Source: Rallus limicola
Taxonomy: Eukaryota; Chordata; Aves; Gruiformes; Rallidae
Reading direction: 5' to 3'
Assembly: GCA_022605955.1 (NCBI GenBank)
Contig: JAKCOZ010000005.1
Coordinates: 50,965,762-51,029,761 of the forward strand
Length of the DNA stretch: 64,000 nt
The position numbers were made by a program, and so were the translations under genes. Below, piece after piece: positions 50,505 to 63,639 of the stretch. The notes under the pieces were generated by a model. The model had not been told where the DNA came from. It saw nothing but the letters and a program-made list of their open reading frames with translations, and did not search any database. How positions within the stretch are numbered: the first letter of the stretch is position 1; each line of letters starts with the position of its first letter.

Positions 50505-50865
50505 AGCTTACAGTAGAAGAGGTTTTGTCATCAGTTCCTCACTGCAAGACCCTGAAAATTGTACTACCGAATTTCATCTTATTTATTAATACTCCTGTCC
50601 TCAAGCTCAGTTCTTCTCAGACTGCATCCCCAATTCTTTTCTCTGCAGGTGATGGCTCTTATCTTTGTGTCATCAACAGATGCCATTAATAATGCTCTTA
50701 AGATCTATTTCAGATCAGTAATGCAACCATTAATCATTACCCCCTCTGACGATCTCCCTTAATAACTGTTGTCTAACATGGTATTTCCCACCTTAACATC
50801 AGCCATTGCCACATACCCTTGGCCAGCTTCTTATCCACCACACAGTTCCCTACTATTAGAGTCTC
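50505..50865 (-). mobile_element. Ancient CR1-family LINE fragment (second family)
   Basis: The plus strand reads 'gaatttcatcttatttatta', 'atactcctgtcctcaagctc', 'agttcttctcagactgcat', 'tatctttgtgtcatcaacag' and 'ggccagcttcttatccacca'. This order matches the antisense of an old CR1 family, distinct in sequence from the fragments at 10, 17 and 19 kb. It corresponds to the ORF2 interior, so both ends of the element are missing. It is heavily diverged with no open frame. Confidence 0.65.
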
Positions 50866-51664
50866 TTGTGGCTCCCCGCCATGTGAAATGAAGTCCAAAC
50901 AGACGTGACGTGCAGCTTTTGATTAGGGCAGTGTCAGGTGAGCTGGGCAGGACCTACACTCAGCAAACCCGACTTCTGCTTTAGTGTCTTCCATTATTCA
51001 TCTCTTTGAAACCCCAGGAGTAGCATTTACAGGAGAGCCTTGGCTGGGATTGTCCAGGATGAAATTGCCTGCAGAGTGATGATGCCCTTGTGTTGTTCCT
51101 GGCCAGGTGGTAGGAAAGGATGAAATCCACTACTGACCAGAGTAAAGGAGACTGCACTCAGGTATCCACAGCAACCACACTGTAAGATTTTTCTGATTTA
51201 TTTGGAGCTCCTTAAGAGGGTAGCTGAAAACTAACAGCATCCCTCCCCTGCTGTGGTGCATGAGCAGCTTCTCAGCTGCCACAGGATTACGTGCCTCTCT
51301 GCTAGGAGAGGGACCTTGGCTGTGGAGAGGTATTACCTGCCAGATGCCCTATGGAGTGACAGGCCTGACACCATTTAAAATTGGCCAGCACCACTCCATT
51401 AAACCATTTTCCTTTTGGTGCCATTTCTCCTCTTAGTACAACTGCCCTCCAAGCAGCACAGGTGGGATCTCTGAAGGACTTTGCCAGAGAGGTGGTGGTG
51501 GAGCCCTGCCCTCGCAACTCACTCCTACCCTCCTAAGAGAGTTGCTGGGACCTGTGCTGCCCTCCCTGGCAGGGAAATCTCTTTGCTGGTGTACAGCCAG
51601 CTCACAGTCAGAGCTTCAGGAGTGATTACAGTACCATGTACTAGTAACAGCACTCAAGTCCAGC

Positions 51665-51745
51665 TTTGATCATAAAGAAGGGGAAACTGAGGCGTGGAAA
51701 CTAGCTTGAGGTCATCAAACAAATAAATGCAAGAACCAAAGCTAC
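51665..51745 (-). mobile_element. MIR-like ancient SINE fragment
   Basis: 'aagaaggggaaactgaggcg', 'tggaaactagcttgaggtca' and 'aataaatgcaagaacc' match, in reverse complement, the MIR core 'cctcagtttcc' with the preceding 'gaccttgggcaagt' region. About 80 bp survives. The closest named family cannot be settled by eye. Confidence 0.5.
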
Positions 51746-53924
51746 AGGCAATGCTGCTACAGGAGTGGTGGGAATGGCACACTTCCTTCCCCTTCCCGCA
51801 CCACGAGGCCACCCAAGGGCTGCACTGTGGGCTGCACCGTGAGATCTGGCTGGGTTGACTGCAGCTGAGTTACTCCAGCTGAAAGCTGGGCTGTGGTGCA
51901 CACACATCCTGACAAGTTGCAGGCATACAAAGAAAGGAGTTGGCTTAAATTTTAAACTGTTGCTGGTGGTTTAAGACCAGAGTGCTTGAATCAGACTGGC
52001 AGGTTCTGCTCTGGGGTTTTCCAGACAGTAGGGAGCACACTTCCTTTATTTTTCAGCATCTCTGCTGGACACAGCCAGTAAAATCCTCTGCATTTCAAAA
52101 GAGGCTATAAATGAAATGCTTGTGATGTGGCTGCACCAGCCAGACAGGGAGCTCACTATGTGGAAAAAAACCCAACTTTACAAATGCTGTTCTGGAGGGG
52201 ACTGGCTTGCATGGATTTGTGGCAAGCCCTGCACTGTGGCCTGGGGACACGATGCTGATCCCCACACTCTGGGGCCACCATTTAATTGAATATCACACGG
52301 CTTGAAAATGTTGATAGGATTTAATTTTTAGAATATGTAGAAATTTCTAGCCTAATGTACTTATGATTCAAATATATGCAGTTAATTGATGTTTCCTGTG
52401 GCTTCCAGATGGTCTAAAAGGAACATTTTATATTGCCCTGATTACTAGCACAAGAAAGAGATTTTAGGAAGGAAATGGAGCACTTCAACCTGAGACAAGT
52501 AGCTGCAATAAAGGCTACGAGCAGACAGGGAGGTCACAGAGAAAAGGAAAGAAGGACTGTCCGGGTGTTCTGCTCTGCCATCAGGATGTCATTCTTGCCT
52601 TGGTCCCTCTCTTTAATGATTTTTAGTATTAGGAAAGATAGAGCAGATTGTAAGTAACTGTATGTGTTTTTACCTGATAAGAAAGGAAAACAACTGCTGC
52701 AAAGACTGCAACTGCCTACATGGTTATTGAGGGCAACTTTGGCATCCACAAAGAGAAGAAACTTGATGGGAGTGGTGCTGATCCTGCTGTTATCTCCTAT
52801 GGAGAGTCTGGTCCTCACATCTTGAATGCAGTGTGGTCAGGAGGAAATGCAGAACCTCCTCAAGAGCATCTTTGGGGCCCCAAAGTTTTGCCCTCTTGGC
52901 TTATACAGGTAGAGGTTTGGTAAGGTTGCTTTAGAAGGGTCCTTCCACAGACTGTGTCTTCAGGATGCCTCTGGCTGTGCTGTTGGTACCTATAGGTGGT
53001 TGTATGTGAGTTGAGTTTCTCAGTCATCAATGCCCCTTGGGGTTGTCCGTAGTGTTTCTTTTAGGATGGGGGAGTGTTACTTTACAGTCCTTGATTTGTC
53101 CTTTCCTATTGTATGTGTCAGGCAACAGATCTAGCCCTGTGTCACTTACAGAGAAGCCATTGGGATGACAGAAGGTCTGTGCTAAGCAAACTTTCACTTT
53201 TTCACTTCAAAGCCTGAAATTAACAGTGGCATGAGAAACCCTCAGGTGGATCACCCCATATCACCAACACCTTGTCCCACTTATGTCCAGTCTGCAGTGC
53301 TTTCTTTAGGCTACAGTACTTTCCTCATCATGTCTTACGAGGTATTCTTTCTCCTCTCCTCCTTCCAGCCAGCCCATGAGCTCTTGGGCAGACTCTGTAA
53401 CTTCAGTCAAGGTTATGAAGCACCAGTGGCTCCTTCCCCTTCTCCCAAGAGCTCAACTGACTCCTTGTGGACAGCACACAATGTGAGAACGGATCCATTC
53501 AAGCTGATGTCCATATCCTTTATAGGCCTTGCCTTGCATGGCTGGCTGGAGGACCAGTTTTTATCCAGCCTCTGATAACCTTGCCAAGATAAGCTTTGTG
53601 AAAGGCAGGAACTTGGAAAGATCTTCTTTTCCAAGATAACATTCTGCTTTGCTCTATTTTCCTTTGAATTTGCTCCTTTCTATTTTCCTCTCCCCACCAT
53701 CACTGGCAATTCGTACCCATTCTCATTTCTTCAGACCTATTTTAGGGTCAACTCTATAGCTTACTATTCCCTGGAAAAGGTCTTGTGGCCATGTTCAGAA
53801 GGAGACTAAGAAACTAACACTGGATTTAGTGCCTCTAATATCAAAACCGGATCTTGAAAGCCCTTTTTCTTACTGCTTGTCTCTGAAGGTGCCTGTTTTC
53901 CAAAAACACCATTGTTTTTGGCAT

Positions 53925-54030
53925 TATCATTTCGAAGGTGCCTAAATCTCATTCTCTTGAAATACTCAAAAGCACCTCAGTCTTGACAAAATTCATCAGA
54001 TCATATCATAAGGGCCTTATCTGGGCCTTA
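53925..54030. repeat. Possible ancient palindromic repeat fragment
   Basis: 'gaaggtgcctaaatctcatt' is followed by 'gaaatactcaaaagcacctc' and later 'cttatctgggccttaag'. This resembles an old sauropsid repeat with 'aggtgcctaa' arms and a 'gatctgggcc' edge. The match is weak. Confidence 0.25.
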
Positions 54031-54246
54031 AGATTTCCAACTTAGGTGCTATTAATTACTCTCTGGCCAACTTAGTGGGGAAGTAATCACAACAGTCCTG
54101 ACTTTCCAAGCAATGAAATGACTGGCTTGAGCTCTGAGTGAGTATAGCAGGTTTGGCACAAGCTCCATTGTTAGAGAATGGATACAGCTCACCTGGTTTG
54201 AAATTAAAAAGGGAGAAAAAAAGTATTCTTAGAAAATTATTTGAAA

Positions 54247-54266
54247 ATTCATTCACATGAATGAAT
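54247..54266. repeat. Near-perfect palindrome with 2-base centre
   Basis: ATTCATTCA (54247-54255) and TGAATGAAT (54258-54266) are exact reverse complements around CA. The right arm continues into a short (GAAT)n run. It could extrude a hairpin but has no other support. Confidence 0.6.
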
Positions 54267-55844
54267 GAATGTTCCAGATGTACACCTTGTCCTAGAAGTA
54301 CTTTGTTATGTAGCCGAGGAACAGAAATAGCCCTACCTGACCTACCTTCCCTATTAAGCAATTCAGTTTAAAGCTTGAGCCTGGGGTGTTAGGTAGTCTC
54401 ACCATGCACTGACTTTGAAAAGGTAAAAACATGTTTGGGAAACAGGGTCATGAAGTGTAATTCAAGCAAGAGACCCCAGGAAATGCCAGCTAGACCACAG
54501 GCCCCCTAAGACAGAAAGAAACCCAGTTTTTCTGCAGGCAAATGGTTTGCTGGGAGCATTACACGCTGCACTGTGCACAATGAATCACACAGCTTCCACA
54601 CTCATCTGCACCCTGGGTCACCCGGTGGGGATTCCTTCACTGCAGCCATTCAAGGGGAGATGCTATAATAAACCTTGCTAATAATACTTCCAGCTCCACT
54701 GCAACTTTGTCTGCAAGCAGTTTGCAGAGAACAAGCAAGCCATTCGTCCAGAGAAGGGTGAGAAAAGTTTGGACAAGACAGTTTGCTCAGTTCTCATATG
54801 TCTTTACTTGCTATCAAGCCACCTTGAGGGCTTTAGTGGGGTTTTTTTTGATATCACAACCTAATAAGAGCCTTTGGGAAAAACGCAAGAATGTATTCAA
54901 TAAGCAAAAAATCCTGTTTCTCCAAGGCATTCCTTGCCTCAGGTGGAGTATTTTGGTAGGGCCTTAAAGCAGGGAAAAGCATGTGCTTTCTAAAACTCAT
55001 AAACCTGGATCTATTTCCCTGATGATGCACACAGGGGCAGGAGAAGTTAGCATGTAAAAGCATAGGTGTTTTTGCTGCGTTACCTTTGAGGGCTCTGATC
55101 ATCTCCTGATATTTCAATTAGTTCTGTTAGTAGGGACAGAGTGGAATTGAGGTTAGAAGGTGGACTGGGTCGGAGCAAAGGTTTTCTGTCCCTCCAGATC
55201 AGTTATTAAACCAGCCTTTTGGCAGCAGCCCATTTATTCAGCTTTTGCTCTTGATTTTGACTGGAGACCTGCTGGGAGCTGGGGTGAAGACCCCTAACTT
55301 GTGATGCGGCAGCAGGTCGTATATGCCCCTTTAGTCCTGTCTGGCTGAGTGGGAGTTACAGAATGGGTCTCCATTAAGATTTTTCTAATTGAATTGTTCT
55401 GTAAGAGGAAGGCAACTTCTTCTCTGAAGCCTTTGACCTCAGTCTCATTTGCTCCTTGCCCTCAATTCCCCCAGTTTCCCCGCTCTGGGAGAGAGGCAGG
55501 TCATGGTGGTGAAGAACTGCCTACACAGCCCTCTGCACGGCTGCCCTGCAGCACCTCCCGGTACTGACAGCCTCCAGATATGCACAGCCTCCTCCAGCTC
55601 ACCGCTGCGCTCCGGAGCAGGGTTCAACCTGCCAGAGCAGAGAAGGAGGAGGAAAAAAGAGGGAGGAATTTTTTTCTTTGTCAGTGTTACCATGCTGGGC
55701 AAGATGCTGCTTCTTCCCAGCTGGGCAGGAGCCATTGGGGAGCCATGCTTTACCCCAATGCTAGGGCATCTTGCGGGGTTCCTTTTCAGCGAAAGGAAAA
55801 CACTCTTGTAGGACATCTTGCACTTTCACTTTGTACCTAGATGC

Positions 55845-55885
55845 CTCTCCTGCCAGTGTAAATCTGGAGCCAATGCACTGAATGC
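55845..55885. repeat. Possible ancient palindromic repeat fragment
   Basis: 'ctgccagtgtaaatctggag' followed by 'ccaatgcactgaatgcaaag' resembles one arm of the repeat family also suspected at 28828-28910. Only about 40 bp matches. Confidence 0.3.
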
Positions 55886-56683
55886 AAAGGAGCAACAGGC
55901 AGGATTGAGTCAGCAGGTTTGCCCAGAGCAGGATCAGAATCTGGGGATGGGTGAGGTTCCTATGCATTTAAGAGCTGCATCACAAAAGCTGGGCCAGGTT
56001 ATCTGTCCTTTGCATCCTGGCTCTGGAGGAAATAGGGAGCAGCCTGATCCTTTAGGGCTGAAAAAGCTCCTCAGTCCGAGGCTGACCACAGAGAGCAAGA
56101 AGTAGGTAAAGCTAGCTATTATGGCAGTCCCCAAAATAGAGTCTGAGGAGAGGGCAAGCAGCCAGATGCTACTGAGCCTTTCCTGGGCTGTGCCCAGAGG
56201 GCTGCAGGCAGTTGCACTAGCCAGGAACAGAGCAGATGCACTGAGACTGCTACAGAGCTGCTTGGGAAGGGCTGGAGAAAAGCTCCCCTTGCAGCCATCA
56301 ACCCTGGCTAGAGTGGAGAACTGGGCTATGGCACTGTACTGATTCACTGGGCAGTAGGGATCACAAAACTCAGAAAGTCCAAGATGACTAACTGGCCAAA
56401 GGCTGTGAAACAGGAGAAAAGGGGCTCCTCTCTTACTAGAAAGGATGCTTGCTCTGTTTTCAATCCTATAACAAAGCATTAATTTTACTAGGTATCGGTC
56501 ACCTTGCCAGTTAGTCTGTTGTCCTTCCCTGCACCAGACTGGACACTTTTCCAAGTAGCTGGGGGCCACATGGCCCCGTGGGGTTGTGTTAGCAAAACAC
56601 TTTCAGGCAATATCACTGGTGGGGCTTCACTCAGCTGCACCATGCCTCATTTGCCTCCTTGGAATAGTAGCACTTCCTTTCCT

Positions 56684-57562
56684 GTTTAGCAAGTTTGCTG
56701 ACACCAAACTGGGAGGGGTGGCTGACACCAGAGCACTGTGCTGCCATTCAGTGAGACCTATACAGGCTGGAGAGCTGGGCAGGGAGGAGTTTAATGAGAT
56801 TTAACAAAGACAAGTAGAAGGTCTTGCATCTGAGGAAGAACAACCCATATAGGTTGGGGATGGATCTGTTGGAGAGCAGCATAGGTGAGAGGGACCTGGG
56901 GGTCCTGATGGACAGCAGGATGACCATGAGCCAGCAATGTAGCCTCATGGCTAAGAAGGCCAATGGCATCCTGGGTGTATTAGAAGAGGTGTGGTTAGTA
57001 GGTCAAGAGAGGTCCTTCTCCCCTTCCACTCTGCCCTTGTGAGACCACACCTGGAATATTGTATCCAGTTCTGGGCCACTCAGTTCAAGAAGGACATAGA
57101 ACTCCTTGACAGAGTCCAGCACAGGGCCATAAAGATGATTAAGGGAGTGCAACACCTTTATGAAGAGAGGCTGGGGTAGCTGGGCCTCTTAAGCTTGGAG
57201 AAGAGGAGTCTGAGGGGTGACCTTATTAATGTTTACAAATATGCAGAGGGTGAGAGTCAGGAGGATGGAGCCAGGCTCTTCACAGTGATGGCCAGTGATA
57301 GGACAAGGGGCAATGGATACAAACCGGAGCACAGGAAATTCCATTTGAATATAAGGAGGAACTTTTTCACTGTGAGGGTGACAGAGCACTGGGACAGGCT
57401 GGCCAGTGTGGTTGTGGAGTCTTATTTTCTGGAGACATTCAAAACCTACCTGGATGCTTTCCTGTGTGATTTAGTCTTGGAGGTCCTGCTCTGACAGGGG
57501 GGTTGGACTGGATGATCTTTCAATGTCCGTTCCAACTCCTAATGTTCTGTGATTCTGTGATT
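56684..57562 (+). mobile_element. CR1 LINE, 5'-truncated, about 0.88 kb
   Basis: The second long CR1 copy starts near 'agcaagtttgctgacaccaa' (protein KFADTKLGGVADT) and runs through the 3' untranslated end. That end reads 'gacaggggggttggactgga', 'tgatctttcaatgtccgttc' and the octamers 'gttctgtgattctgtgatt'. It is collinear with the copy at 23024-23892 but carries more stops and frameshifts, so it looks older or of another subfamily. No target-site duplication is visible, as is usual for CR1. Confidence 0.95.
56691..57494 (+). pseudogene. CR1 ORF2 C-terminal fragment, multiply disrupted
   Basis: The conserved motifs appear split over two frames: KFADTKLGGVADT at the start, RDLGVLMDSRMTMSQQCSLM at about 56890-56950, and [20 protein letters not shown] at about 57035-57095. 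[15 protein letters not shown] follows, and [15 protein letters not shown] lies near 57375-57420. It is the end of the reverse transcriptase-bearing ORF2. Lesions include a frame change before 56815, an in-frame TAG at 56815-56817, a frameshift near 56985-56995 in the GCIRKS-type region, and a TAG at 57177-57179. It lacks the endonuclease and the catalytic part of the reverse transcriptase, so it is inactive. Confidence 0.9.
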
Positions 57563-60500
57563 ATTTGGCAAATAAAAGTACAAAGGCGCTCAGACATGCC
57601 CCTGATTACCCAGATTAGGACAGAGCACACCATGTGTTGTCTTAAAGAAGCCTATTACTCCTTCCCTGGCTCCGTCCTCTTTAACCAGTTTTAGAGTAAG
57701 GTAACTTAATTTGTGACTCTGCCTTTGTCTTTAGACTAATGCAACATTATTAAATGTTATCAGCCTCATTTGTCTGCCTTTTGCTTTCTAACACTCTGAT
57801 ATGATGTGATGCTGATCTCTGACTCTCTGTGGCCACACCATTCTTAAAATCAAATTAGAATGGCCTTCCCCAGAAGCCATTTCTCTCTGTCCCATGTAAT
57901 ACTGATGGAAACTGGTCTCACTAAATAATCCTGCTGCTGGGTAACTTTACCGAAGAAGCTCTTTCTGGCTTTAAACTTATGCCCTCTTGGGCTGGGTCCA
58001 AAGAAGATATTCCCAAACCTATGGGTTCATCTGCCTTCTCCTCCTTGACTTGTACAAGCAGAATCCCAGCTGGCATTTAGGTCCTTGCATAATGAATACC
58101 ACAACAGCAGCTGCTGGTCTACAGCACCTTGTCCCACTGCCTGTCATAGAAACCGCATTCAGACTGGCCAAACCTTGATGAGACCATGTTCTTACCATCT
58201 AAACCTTGATGCACAGGTCCAAGCATGGCCTCTCTGGTGGGCTGTTGATAGAGGGAAAAGCAGGGAATGTCACCTCTGTGGCTTCTGGAAGTAGGAGCTG
58301 ATACATGATGAAACAAAGGGCTTGAGAGCAAACACAGAAATGGTTTGGGACAAAGGCCATCTCTTTCTGTGAGCTGGATGGGGTTCTCACTCCTGTTACT
58401 GATTTTCAGCAATAGGATGGGTTTTTTTCAGAAGTATCTGCTAACTGGAGCTTTTAGTTCATCAGCAGCTCGGTTTTATTATAGCGAGACACAGTGGGCA
58501 CCAAACTGACTGACTCTGCAAAACAGCCTCAGCCATGACGACTCCGCATGTCAAGGACTAAAATGTGGCTGCAGCTGAAAGCTCTTTGGTGTTTTGTTTT
58601 GCTTGTGTTTCCCGTTTAAATGAGTTAGGGCTGAGGCGACATCACTTTATTTAATCCTGGTTATTAGTCTCTGAAGTTTTCTTTAATTAAAGCCAGATCC
58701 TGATGCTGTTACTTCTGTTGAATTGACCTGGAGTCAGAGGGGCCACACAAGGAGGAAAGAGTGGCACAGCTTGAATCTGGCCTGTGGATTATGAATTCCT
58801 CAGGGGTTGAGAGTCTCATATCATTCGCCTGTGAAGTGCCATGGTACTGTATAAACAATACATAAATATAATTTTTCATTTTCCTTTTTAGTTTTTCTTT
58901 TCTTACTGCCTTGGGTAAAGCAGCATTTCCCTGTGTTGTAAGAGCAGTATTGTCCCAGACTCTCTGGGAGTTACACAGACAACATTATGCACCTGATTTA
59001 GCTAATTAACAAAGGAGAAGCCACGTTGCGAATGCAGTGTTTGCTTCCCACTGGCTTCTTACATGCTGTGCCTATCAAAAGAGAACTGCAAACATGTGTA
59101 GAGAAATGAAAGGAGCCTCTTTGATTGTGTGGACTTTCTAATAAGTGGCACTTTGCATTTTGTAGATCAAGGTCTGGAAATAACACTGGCAGTAATTATG
59201 CACGTGTGGCATGTCACCTTGATGCTCTGGTATGGGATTGAAGGGGAGAACAAATTTACATAGCTAATCACTGACAAACAAGATAAAGTGATTGCTATTA
59301 GCAAGTTAACTTTTCTCTACAATTACCACCCTGCGCTATCTGTGATACCCCACCTAGTACCTTTGTGAAGAACAAGAAGGGCCTGCTGTGCTTCAGATAT
59401 CACCACACTGCCTTTTGCATGGCAAATCACAGAATATCGTGTTAATTTACTTTTTATCCTTGGCAGTAAAACATGGAATCATCCCATGGGAAGAAGCAGA
59501 GAGAACAAGGCTCTCTCCCTCTGGCATGCATGTGAATGCAGATAAAATATAAATGGCAAAACTTGGTGGATGGTCTTAAAAACTGGGCCCATCCAGAACA
59601 CAGCACATGAGGGACCTAAAACAACAGGTGATCACAAAGTGTTTCATGGGTTTTGAAATTACTTCATTCTGTTCAGGTTTTGATGGGACACATTTCAATG
59701 CTTTCCTCTGCAGCTACTAAACCTGGAAATACTCTGTCTTTAGCCCTGAGATGTCCCAGTCAGTAACTGGAATCCTAGATGTTGAGGTGTTGGCATTAAA
59801 TCCTGTGGATCTTGTCATTAAACCAGGCATTGCTCATAGAGGTGTGCTGCTCTTACTTAGCTGGATGCCTCCTGTCTCTGGCAAACACACACTTCGCCTT
59901 GAGAAGAATGTGACGTAAGTTGCTGTGTCAGGAAGAGGATGTGTGCAACTCAGTAGATCATGGATGGGATTGCTGAGCTCCATGCTGTTTTTGTGACACT
60001 AGTGACCTCCCTGTCTCACTCTGCATGCTTCTTTGTATGCCTGAATTTTCACATTTACACCATGAAGGGTAATGTTTTCTGCCTGCTAACTGGCTTCTTC
60101 ACTTAAAAGCATCCTGCTTATCTACGCCTGTGGTTCTCCTCAGTTTCAGAGTTGGGACCCAGATGTGACTATTTGGCAGACCAAAAGCTCACAAAAATTC
60201 AGCCTCAGGTCAGTGGCACCCTCTTCTCTGGTTCACAGAATGATCAATGCAGCTGTTCCCTGGAGTCAAACAGCTGGAAATAGTGCAAGGTGCTGCCCAA
60301 GTTGCTGGGCTGCATGGCAAGGACTGGAGAGGTGCATCTGGTTCAAGGGCTTTACTGGTTTGCACTGCTGGGCTGGGAGATGTGGCTCTGTAAATCCCAT
60401 CTCCTATCAGGACTAGAGAAGTGATTGTAAAGATATGCTGATGATAAACAGAAGCAACTTCATGGAGTCTTTCTGAGCCTTTTTCTATTTTTCTGTTCTT

Positions 60501-63500
60501 ATTTATAGCTCTGCTCAGACAAATGGGACTTTCAAACCCATTCTTTAAAAATAAAGAGAATCAAGCCAAAAATGTTTCATTAACTACACCATCATCTTTC
60601 TCCCTTCTATCTGAAACAGAAAGGAAAGGCAACTGTACCCAATTAGCACAATTAGCAGATAATTGAAAACCAAAAATGGAGCAAAAGAATAAATAGAAGA
60701 GATGGAGAATAGGTCCTCTTTGCCACATAAAACCACAGGGAGAAACGAGAGGGCAAGGGTAGGGTAACACAGCCCCACTGTAGCTCCAGTCAGTAACATT
60801 TTGGCCAGAAGATTGTGTTTGCAAAATGTGTTCATCAGGATAGCCCAGGTTGCCTCACCTTCATGTATGTTCAAAGGTTCATGCTTCTCTGAGACAGAGT
60901 TTTGTGGGCAAAGCTCCTTTGGCCTGGAGACTGCAGAAGAGTACCAGGGTAAAAGGCACTGTGTTATGGAGAGCTGGGAAGTGTGTCTTGTTCTGTGGTG
61001 CTGGGTGATAGCTGCAAAAGCATTTGCATGCTTGAGGTGGGGTTTTGTGCAGCATAAGAGCTTCCCTGCCCAGGGACCTTGCTGTGCCTCTGAGTTGGAA
61101 AGTGAACTCTAAAAAGCATCAAGACTGTAAGAGAAGGTCCCACCATAGTCACATGTGACCCCACAGACTTAGAGGTTTTCTTGCACCAGTGTGCAGAAGA
61201 TTGGGAATTGTGTTCTGGCATGCAGAGATGCTGCTCTGACCCTATATGGTGTGGTTGAACTGGAAGTAGAGTGGATCCAGGAGTTCATGTGGTAACCACA
61301 AAGCAGGAGGTACTGGGCAGGCTGAAGTATTGTGTTTTCTAATCTAGGCAGGCAATTTTTTATCTAATTATTTTCAGGAGTTAAGGTTCAGTTTGTGTAG
61401 GATGATCATTACAAGCATTAATCTGAGAGAGGGTTTTCTGAGGGCTGGACTCACGCTGGACTGGAGGCAGAGCTCTTCTCTGGACAGCTCTAGTCCATTT
61501 TTTCTCCTGATTTCAGAGGTGGGAGAGTTAAGATAAGATCATTAACTTTTGATGGGTTTTAATGATCGTTGCTGTGGGGAAAAGCTGTATTTGTCTGTAG
61601 CAAGAAAGGGATTACTTGGGTTTATATCAAGTTTATGTCAGGAGACATTTTGTCTTTATTGCACAGGGAAGAGAAGAAATGGGGTCTTTACGGGGGACGT
61701 ATGCTGGTGGTGATTTAATGGAAATGACCCCAGCCCCCTGCTTCTTGAATGAGCCATTTCCCAAAGAAAAGAAGGCAGCAAATAGATAACAGAATAGAAA
61801 GTCAGTGTGACATCTGTCTTGCATGTATGCTTATGTTTCGCTTTCTGATCTGTGAGTTTTTCAGGCACAAAATGACTAAATTTCAACAAGTTCAAATCGT
61901 GCCTCAGATCATCCTATACAGCAAGTTGTTTACCCACTATATTACAGGCAAGTAATTTCAATATTGACAGATTGGCTAAAGCCCAAATTTGATATGCTGC
62001 TATTAGCATATTTTTACTGTTTCTGTGCTTACAAAGGAACCAGAATGTTCCCTGGCAGTCAAGGCTAATAAGTATGCAAATCGTGATCTGTGCTTATAGG
62101 CACGCTCTTTTTTGGTACATGATTCAGTATGCCAATTTGGCTCTCCCGTTTCTGATCAGAGATAAACAGAGCTGCAGGGATTAGGGTGACAGATAATTTC
62201 TCCTGAAAACCGTATGGGTTTTGAAACACGCAGAATTGTGTTTAATCCCCCTTACTCTGCACAGTGGATTTGCTATAGGAGAAGCTACTGACTGAAGGGC
62301 CAGTACACAGATCTCTGTGCCAGAATATGGGAACCCATGAGGCTTTCTACTTTCTTGAGGTCACTTGCATGCTGATATCTTGAAGAGACAAGAAACAGCT
62401 TTGTACCCAAAGATTTTTAGAACCTCAAAGAAGATTTACAATACTAATGGGTGTGTAAGAATCAAGGGCATATGAAACAAGATCTTAGCACAACCAGTGA
62501 TCACGAGTATCATGCATGTATTTCTCAAGCTCACATATTCCTTATCTGCACACTCTTTTCAGTCATGACCATCTCAATACGATGCATCACACTTCCTTAG
62601 TATCTCACATCTCTTGAGTATACCCTCCAGAATACTCTTCCTTGTATTGCTGAGCTCTGCCACATGAACCTGTGTGACTGGAACATCCTTTTGTCATCAG
62701 AGGGAAATGGTATGACCTTTCCTGTTCCTCCAGTGCTGCTTTTTAACTGTGGGACCACTATTCCCCTCCTTCAAAAGAGCACTTTGAGAATGGACATCTA
62801 TAAACCAGCAAGGCATTTGGACATTACAGTAATGGAGGTCACTGCAGTACATAAACAGACAAAATTATACTGGAAGATATAAAGAAGATCAAAAGGAAAA
62901 CTTGAGACTCCTTTCATGTTGCAGGTATTTCTTTCTCTCAGGCTCAGCCAGTCCATCATGTCTCACTAGCCCTTTGTTATCTGCACCCCACTTCTCTCTA
63001 CTTAAAGTAATAGCTGCTGTTTAAGTCCCACAGCATAACTTTTATCTCAACTAACACTCCTTTAAGAGCATCAGCAAAAGGGCTGCTTAGTGTCATCCCT
63101 GTTGAATGTAAACGAGAGTCTCTCCTGTATTTGAATATCAATGTATTTGATCTTGAGTCAGGCCACGTAGTGGATGATTTGGGAGCTCCTTTGTGTGTGC
63201 TGCTGATGATAATTCCTCTTATAATTCTTGTTATTGTCTTCTCACTTGGAGAGCTTGAATGTGCAGCTTGCTTGCTGTTGTCCATTTTTGCCTAGAGAAA
63301 TAAAATGTGCTTCCTTTGTTCTTTCTCCCTGGCCTCCTTGGGTCACATGCATGCCCTCCCTGCCACTTTTGGAAATCCTCTGAACTCACAAGAGAAACTT
63401 ATCCTGTACAGCATTCTGGATTGCAATATATGAAGAAACCCAAAAATAACCAGTGCAGAGGAAGCCCTGAAGTTGCCTGCACCCTAAGGGCATGCCAACT

Positions 63501-63639
63501 CAGATGATGCAATTTTAAAAGCCTGATATATGTTTCCAGCTGCCAACGTCTTTCTGAACATCTGGCAAGGCCATGTGCCATATCAGGACCATGTGGGACC
63601 TCACGGGACCTTAATTGTCTGGTGTGATTTGTTCAATTG
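57563..63639. other. Unique non-coding sequence, no gene seen
   Basis: No convincing frame or RNA gene. The stretches 58600-59340 and 61960-62110 are rich in ATTA, TAAT and octamer-like words (ATGCAAAT at 62074-62081; ATATGC/GCATAT arms at 61992-61997 and 62006-62011), as often seen in developmental enhancers. Conservation would be needed to support that. A weak palindromic-repeat-like arm ('gccagatcctgatgctgtta') occurs at 58692-58711. Confidence 0.45.

Larger units (their letters stand above)
50866..56683. other. Mostly unique non-coding sequence, no gene seen
   Basis: Apart from the small repeats listed separately, no feature is supported. Long overlapping frames lie at 55445-55816 (minus) with 55449-55811 (plus), and at 55934-56569 (minus, 211 codons). 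These are in GC-richer DNA, resemble no family and overlap other open frames, so they are regarded as chance. Confidence 0.5.

Noticed and set aside
55934..56569. 211-codon open frame on the minus strand
   Set aside because: No recognisable domain or family. It lies in GC-rich DNA where other frames are also open, and several such frames are expected by chance in 64 kb.
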